A model generated the notes under the pieces. That model was not told the DNA's origin, did not search any database, and worked only from the letters and a program-made list of their open reading frames with translations. A DNA stretch of 64,000 nt from contig NZ_JAJTSZ010000008.1 of NCBI RefSeq assembly GCF_021440195.1, forward strand, positions 248,001 to 312,000, in the 5' to 3' direction. This stretch comes from Dyadobacter sp. CY356. Lineage in GTDB: Bacteria; Bacteroidota; Bacteroidia; Cytophagales; Spirosomataceae. Positions 59,955 to 64,000 of this stretch are shown here, in pieces. A program made the translations under genes and the position numbers. The stretch's first letter is position 1; each line of letters opens with the position of its first letter.

Positions 59955-60314
59955 ATGCTTACCGACATAAATCCCAAATTGCCTATGCGTGATAAAGCTA
60001 TCACGAAGGACTTTTACATAAACAAATTAGGTTTTGAGCAATTTGGCAGTGATGTGCATAAAGATTATTTGATGGTTAAAAAGGATAACATTCAAATTCA
60101 CTTTTTTGAGTTTAAAGAAATTGACCCAAAGGAAAATTACGGGATGGTTTACATCCGGACTGATGATATTGAAAAATGGTACCAGCTGGCACTAGATCAA
60201 AAAGTAAGTATTCCAACAGCCGGACATTTGCAAATCAAGCCATGGAGGCAAAAGGAATTTGCGATGCTTGATCCGGATAATAATTTGTTGACTTTTGGGG
60301 AGAGTATGTTTTGA
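59955..60314 (+). CDS. VOC-family protein (bleomycin-resistance-like fold)
   Basis: 119 residues. Starts M-L-T-D-I-N-P-K-L-P-M-R-D-K, then F-Y-I-N-K-L-G-F near residue 21-28, I-Q-I-H-F-F-E-F near 47 and a C-terminal D-P-D-N-N-L-L-T-F-G-E near 106; the beta-alpha-beta-beta-beta modules fit a small single-domain VOC protein that works as a dimer. Often named bleomycin resistance protein, but ligand unknown here. Divergent from tpx. Confidence 0.82.
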   Translation: MLTDINPKLPMRDKAITKDFYINKLGFEQFGSDVHKDYLMVKKDNIQIHFFEFKEIDPKENYGMVYIRTDDIEKWYQLALDQKVSIPTAGHLQIKPWRQKEFAMLDPDNNLLTFGESMF

Positions 60315-60341
60315 ATTGTGTGACTGAAATTTCTCTCATGG

Positions 60342-60579
60342 TCAGTCCATAACCTTGCCAATGTGCCAGAGAGTATCAGCGCTAAGATCTATTTCTTCAT
60401 TTTTCCATGAAACAAAATATACATAATTAATGACTCTTTTAAAGTTATTAATATCCTGCAACCACTGAAAAGCCTCGGATTTCAAAAAAGGTGATATCCG
60501 CATTTCTCGTAATGCCATCGTCAAAGAAACATTTCAGAAAGTATCCGTCTGTTGCTGTAAGATTTTTAATAGTTCTCAT
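60342..60579 (-). pseudogene. DUF2442 gene broken by a frameshift
   Basis: From ATG 60577-60579 the first frame reads M-R-T-I-K-N-L-T-A-T-D-G-Y-F-L, continues to N-A-D-I-T and then, after a run of six T residues (about 60484-60489), goes off-frame and stops. The next frame carries on in register with F-L-K-S-E-A-F-Q-W-L, S-W-K-N-E-E-I-D-L and the family-typical S-A-D-T-L-W, ending at 60342. Removing one T joins them to about 79 residues, the size of DUF2442. Either a real inactivation, a sequencing error in the homopolymer, or slippage. DUF2442 proteins often accompany a DUF4160 partner; none is seen here. Confidence 0.75.
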
Positions 60580-60885
60580 AGTCAAAGTGTGATGTTTTGT
60601 TCTAAATATAAATGAACAGCAAGAAATGTTCCCATATACCGTGTCTTTTAATATTTAACTATCATGTTCATAACTGTAATCATTTTTGTAAGTCCGAAGG
60701 ACTGACATTATTATAGAGGATTCAAATGTCATGATCATCAATACCACGAAGTGGTGACATAAGGATTTTCTTCACTATTCAACAATAACCTTCAATTCCT
60801 AATTCCAACTACAATAAAAGTAGATTCAGCTACATTCACCAACTTTCTGCTGCTGAACTTTGTGATCTAAACAAACAGGGAAATA
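60580..60885. other. Intergenic region between the DUF2442 remnant and the NmrA-like gene
   Basis: About 306 bases, no gene supported. Contains the paired GAA-loop hairpins at 60691-60760; otherwise AT-rich DNA with no full promoter match. Confidence 0.45.
60691..60760. repeat. Pair of GAA-loop mini-hairpins each followed by GACAT
   Basis: AGTCC-GAA-GGACT-GACAT at 60691-60708 and ACCAC-GAA-GTGGT-GACAT at 60743-60760. Stem bases differ but pair in both, and the loop and 3' tag are identical, so the structure, not the sequence, is conserved. Looks like a short dispersed repeat unit of Bacteroidota. Confidence 0.7.
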
Positions 60886-61782
60886 ATGAAAATTATAGTA
60901 ACAGGTTCGACAGGTCATATCAGCAAACCGCTGACGGATGAATTGGTACAAAGAGGCCACGATGTAACGGTCATCAGCAGTAAGTCTGAAAGAAAAGAGG
61001 AAATTGAAAATCTTGGTGCAAAGGCAGCCATTGGCTCCTTGGACGATGTGGAGTTTTTGAAAGATATTTTTGCGGGTGCTGATGCTGTGTATAGCATGGT
61101 TCCGCCAGCAAATTACTTCGATCATAACCTTGATCTGCTCGCTTATTATCATAACATTGGTAATAATTATGCAGAGGCCATCAATCATTCCGGAGTGAAA
61201 AAAGTGGTGAATCTCAGTACATTCGGGGGTGATCTTGAAAAAGGAAACGGAATTTTACGAGGTGCCCATGATGTAGAGGAGATTTTGAATAAATTACCAC
61301 TGGATGTCTCAATCACACATATTCGGCCGACTTCATTCTTTTATAATTTGTATGCTTACACCAATATGATTAAGAAGGCAGGAATGATAGCGGCAAATTA
61401 TGGTGCCGAAGATATTATTCCCTGGGTTTCACCAACGGATATTGCGGCGGTGGTTGCGGAAGAATTGGTGACGCCGTTTATTGGCCGAAAAGCGCGTTAT
61501 ATTGCAAGTGAAGAATTAACAGGAAGTGAAACGGCTGCTATTTTGGGTGCTGCCATTGGTAAACCTGATTTGCAGTGGATACTGATTTCTGATGAGCAGG
61601 TACAAAGTGGACTGGAAGCCATTGGGATGAACCCACAAATTGCGGCTGGAATGGTTGAAATGTATGGAAGTCTGCATAATGGTGCACTAGCGGAAGACTA
61701 TTACCGTAATAAACCAGCTGTCATGGGAAAAGTGAAACTGACAGATTTTGCCAAAGAATTTGCGGCAAGATATCATAGTTAA
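60886..61782 (+). CDS. NmrA-like NAD(P)-binding reductase (SDR superfamily)
   Basis: 298 residues. N-terminal dinucleotide motif G-S-T-G-H-I-S near residues 7-13, then V-V-N-L-S-T-F-G-G near 106 and an atypical SDR core without the usual Y-x3-K; H-I-R-P-T-S-F-F-Y near 146 and the C-terminal P-A-V-M-G-K-V-K-L-T-D-F fit the NmrA/HSCARG or quinone oxidoreductase (QorB-like) branch. NAD(P)H-dependent reductase of quinones or a redox sensor. It is 14 bases upstream of an AraC-family regulator, likely one transcript. Confidence 0.82.
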   Translation: MKIIVTGSTGHISKPLTDELVQRGHDVTVISSKSERKEEIENLGAKAAIGSLDDVEFLKDIFAGADAVYSMVPPANYFDHNLDLLAYYHNIGNNYAEAINHSGVKKVVNLSTFGGDLEKGNGILRGAHDVEEILNKLPLDVSITHIRPTSFFYNLYAYTNMIKKAGMIAANYGAEDIIPWVSPTDIAAVVAEELVTPFIGRKARYIASEELTGSETAAILGAAIGKPDLQWILISDEQVQSGLEAIGMNPQIAAGMVEMYGSLHNGALAEDYYRNKPAVMGKVKLTDFAKEFAARYHS

Positions 61783-61796
61783 AAACCTTAAAAATA

Positions 61797-62702
61797 ATGG
61801 AACCGCTCCGCATCAAAACAATAACCGAATGGCATCAGTTAAGATTTTTGCCCAAACCCCAGCACCCGCTTGTCAGTGTGATCAATTATGCTGACATAAA
61901 GCAGCTGAGGGATGATGAGCCGAAAAGTATCGTAAATGATTTCTATTCAATTTCACTGAAAAGAAGTTTTAATGCGAAGATGAAATATGGTCAGCAGGAA
62001 TATGATTTTGATGAAGGTGTTCTGTTTTTTATTTCTCCTGGTCAGGTTTTTTCAATTGATGCAGCTAAAAATATACAGCATACAGGTTGGTCATTACTGA
62101 TTCATCCAGATTTTCTCTGGAACACATCGCTGGCACAAAAGATAAAGAAATATGAATATTTCAGTTACGCAGTTCACGAAGCACTGCATCTTTCTGAAAA
62201 AGAGGAGGCGATGATCGCAGCCATCATGCAAAATATTGAGCAGGAGTATCATGCCAACATTGACAATTTCAGCCAGGAAGTGATCATTGCACAGCTGGAA
62301 TTATTGCTGACATATGCCGACCGGTTTTATAACCGACAATTTATTACAAGAAAGATAACGAACCATAAAATTTTAATCCGCCTTGAAGAAATACTGGATG
62401 ATTATTTTGATGGCGATACTTTGGAGAAAAATGGATTGCCTTCGGTTCAGTATATCGCGGAAGTTTTAAATACCTCACCAAGTTATTTAAGCGGCTTGCT
62501 CAAATCTTTGACCGGACAAAGTACGCAGCAGCATATTCACGATAAACTTATTGAAAAGGCAAAAGAGAAATTATCGACTACTAATTTATCGGTAGGTGAA
62601 ATTGCCTTTTCCTTAGGATTTGAACATTCCCAATCGTTCAGCAAATTATTTAAAAATAAAACCAGTCTTTCTCCGCTGGAATTCCGGCAATCCTTCAATT
62701 GA
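61797..62702 (+). CDS. AraC-family transcriptional regulator
   Basis: 301 residues. N-terminal cupin-type ligand domain (about 1-170) with K-R-S-F-N-A-K-M-K-Y and F-I-S-P-G-Q-V-F-S near residue 75-83; C-terminal double helix-turn-helix from about 200 with Y-I-A-E-V-L-N-T-S-P-S-Y-L-S near 220-233 and the second HTH S-V-G-E-I-A-F-S-L-G-F-E-H-S-Q-S-F-S-K-L-F-K near 264-285. Probably controls itself and the NmrA-like reductase gene just upstream. ATG 61797. Confidence 0.9.
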   Translation: MEPLRIKTITEWHQLRFLPKPQHPLVSVINYADIKQLRDDEPKSIVNDFYSISLKRSFNAKMKYGQQEYDFDEGVLFFISPGQVFSIDAAKNIQHTGWSLLIHPDFLWNTSLAQKIKKYEYFSYAVHEALHLSEKEEAMIAAIMQNIEQEYHANIDNFSQEVIIAQLELLLTYADRFYNRQFITRKITNHKILIRLEEILDDYFDGDTLEKNGLPSVQYIAEVLNTSPSYLSGLLKSLTGQSTQQHIHDKLIEKAKEKLSTTNLSVGEIAFSLGFEHSQSFSKLFKNKTSLSPLEFRQSFN

Positions 62703-62759
62703 ATTACGACGATTGAAAAAAGAAAATTCTGATTTATTCTTACAGCATTTTTTAATTAA

Positions 62760-62806
62760 ACAAACGGCTTTCAAACTCTTCTGATTTGAAAGCCGTTTGT
62801 TTTTTG
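62760..62806 (+). terminator. Terminator after the AraC regulator gene
   Basis: 16-bp perfect stem ACAAACGGCTTTCAAA/TTTGAAAGCCGTTTGT with a 9-base loop, followed by TTTTTT. Confidence 0.92.
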
Positions 62807-63324
62807 TCTGCACCTCTAAATTTCTGACGCCGTATCAAGTATTCCATAGTAGCATTCAAAAAAATAGTAATACAAACGGACTTGACCAAACGTAAAATAT
62901 CACTGGTAGATTTATAAAGTGCCACTTAGAAATTAATAATTCGCGACTTTCTATCTGCAAATATATCCTTTGAATAAATCAATTTTTAAAGTTAAACAGG
63001 ACTCATAAATTAGGCTTGATCTGCGTTGCAGTCAGATGATTTTCGCTCCCGAAAAGAATATAATTTTTTGTAGAAACCACAATTTTTCTTCGCTTAAAAC
63101 AGCAGATGCCGGGATTAATTAATTGTAAATTTTTTAATAAATTCAGTGCGTTGATATTTTTATATAAAATCTGGATAAAATAACATGGTCGCTAATGTTT
63201 GGCAATATTTTAATTCCATTTTAATTTAGCTTTAATACCACGCTAATCAACATTGACGCTATTTGTAACCAGAACATGACCATGAATGACCACTACCTCA
63301 CCTAAGTTTAATGTTTTGCGGCCG
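62807..63324. other. Intergenic region before the terminal genes
   Basis: 518 AT-rich bases. No gene, RNA or strong hairpin is recognised. The start of the next gene is uncertain (63286 or 63325), so part of this stretch may be coding. Confidence 0.4.
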
Positions 63325-63750
63325 ATGATTAAGAAACTGAGATTCATATTACCACTTGTAATTGTTTTGTTGACTGGATTTTTTCAGCACAGCGGACGTG
63401 GTTATAGCGATTCTTTTTTCCTTTCTGCAATAAAAGATTTCGAAGGTTCAGTGTTCTCCGGTTGTGCTGGTTTGCCCGCCAATCAAGGCTTCTTTTTACA
63501 ATCCTTACCGTCTGGCTCCGAAAACGGAAATGTTAAAAATCACGCTACGGCCATCGAAGAAAAGAACGAAGAGCTGGTTGCTTTTAAAAAATATTTAGAA
63601 TTCAGTTACGAATTTTTCACTCCGTTTTATTCCCACAACACCGGAGGTTTTCGCCCATTCATTCCCAACGGGTTATTTTTAGCCAAGCATTTTTGTTATT
63701 TTCCGTCATATAAATCACTGTATCTTTTATTAAAAGTTTTCAGGATCTGA
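63325..63750 (+). CDS. Hypothetical exported or anchored protein
   Basis: 141 residues from ATG 63325; an in-frame ATG at 63286 would add 13 residues. N-terminal signal or anchor helix (L-R-F-I-L-P-L-V-I-V-L-L-T-G-F-F), then a Gly/Ser/Phe-rich middle and a C-terminal aromatic/hydrophobic stretch (F-P-S-Y-K-S-L-Y-L-L-L-K-V-F-R-I). No family recognised. The next gene, a lipoprotein, starts 160 bases downstream on the same strand, so the two may belong to an envelope or efflux cluster continuing past the window. Confidence 0.55.
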   Translation: MIKKLRFILPLVIVLLTGFFQHSGRGYSDSFFLSAIKDFEGSVFSGCAGLPANQGFFLQSLPSGSENGNVKNHATAIEEKNEELVAFKKYLEFSYEFFTPFYSHNTGGFRPFIPNGLFLAKHFCYFPSYKSLYLLLKVFRI

Positions 63751-63910
63751 TACCCGGATTTAACAGGAAGTGCAAATGCCGGCTCTTCTGATTTTTTCTG
63801 TTGTTGATAACCAATAACATTGATCAAAAAGGCAAAAGGTATCTTAAATGCAGGATACTTTTCAAACAGAATTACCAAAAACTCATATAGTATTAAATAA
63901 AAAAATCATC

Positions 63911-64000
63911 ATGAAGAGAATTCTCATGGTCATTAGTTTGTGTGCGTTGTTGCTACATACAAGCTGTGAATCAAAAAAGGAAGAAAAGGAAGAAGAAACC
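63911..64000 (+). CDS. Lipoprotein, N-terminal end only
   Basis: 30 residues from ATG 63911 to the window edge. Signal peptide M-K-R-I-L-M-V-I-S-L-C-A-L-L-L with lipobox H-T-S-C (Cys19), followed by a run of Lys and Glu. The charged linker directly after the lipid anchor is common in Bacteroidota RND-efflux periplasmic adaptor (HlyD/CusB-like) proteins, but also in other lipoproteins; the domain itself is not in the window. Confidence 0.7.
   Translation, partial: MKRILMVISLCALLLHTSCESKKEEKEEET

Noticed and set aside
60826..61188. 120-codon minus-strand frame opposite the NmrA-like gene
   Set aside because: Antisense to a clear coding gene and without family features.

Overview
The window reads as chromosomal DNA from a Bacteroidota bacterium of the Cytophagales type, closest in gene content to Dyadobacter and relatives (genus is inference). 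Support: a type IX secretion (T9SS) sorting tail on a secreted protein, GldC, a type III glutamine synthetase beside a eukaryote-like type II enzyme, a long IspG with a central insertion, carboxypeptidase-regulatory-domain TonB receptors, and promoters of the Bacteroidota kind (TTTG about 21 bp upstream of TAnnTTTG). There is no rRNA, tRNA, CRISPR, insertion sequence or prophage.

Layout. 1-7.6 kb: nitrogen assimilation (end of an ammonium transporter, glnN, a type II glutamine synthetase), interrupted by mtaB and an LTA-synthase-like sulfatase. 8-10.3 kb: rsmE, an exported DUF4159 protein, an acyl desaturase. 10.6-15.8 kb: a tight minus-strand operon cinA, E2 acyltransferase, deoxyribonucleotidase, response regulator, histidine kinase. 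16-19.7 kb: DUF4197 protein, gldC, then ispG with a 59-residue membrane protein gene and a YjbR-like gene. 20-23.7 kb: a sugar locus (galactokinase-like kinase, FucP/GluP-type permease, Tat-exported GH109-like enzyme). 24-37.6 kb: housekeeping and accessory genes (PTPS/FolE, CDF exporter, Nudix, LysE, YoeB toxin pair, GH3, SurE, TrhO, deoxynucleoside kinase) and a GAF kinase with two stand-alone receiver proteins. 37.6-45.4 kb: an envelope operon of two duplicated DUF4331 proteins, a TPR lipoprotein and a TonB receptor. 46-48.2 kb: trpBA behind a tryptophan leader peptide and attenuator. 48.3-57 kb: exported cyclophilin, gamma-glutamyltransferase, DUF4105, PAP2 and outer-membrane proteins. 57.3-62.7 kb: a stress-type group (HxlR regulator divergent from DoxX across a perfect palindrome, alpha/beta hydrolase, exported Tpx, VOC protein, frameshifted DUF2442 gene, NmrA-like reductase, AraC regulator). 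The window ends in the start of a lipoprotein gene.

The strongest unexpected signals are the trp attenuator (leader peptide with adjacent Trp codons, three mutually exclusive helices, terminator), the DUF4331 tandem pair in which only one copy has a T9SS tail, the 26-bp palindrome between hxlR and doxX, a 12-base homopolymer inside the YoeB toxin gene, a small gene downstream of ispG, and a broken DUF2442 gene. All gene functions are read from sequence motifs and memory of families; no database search was run.
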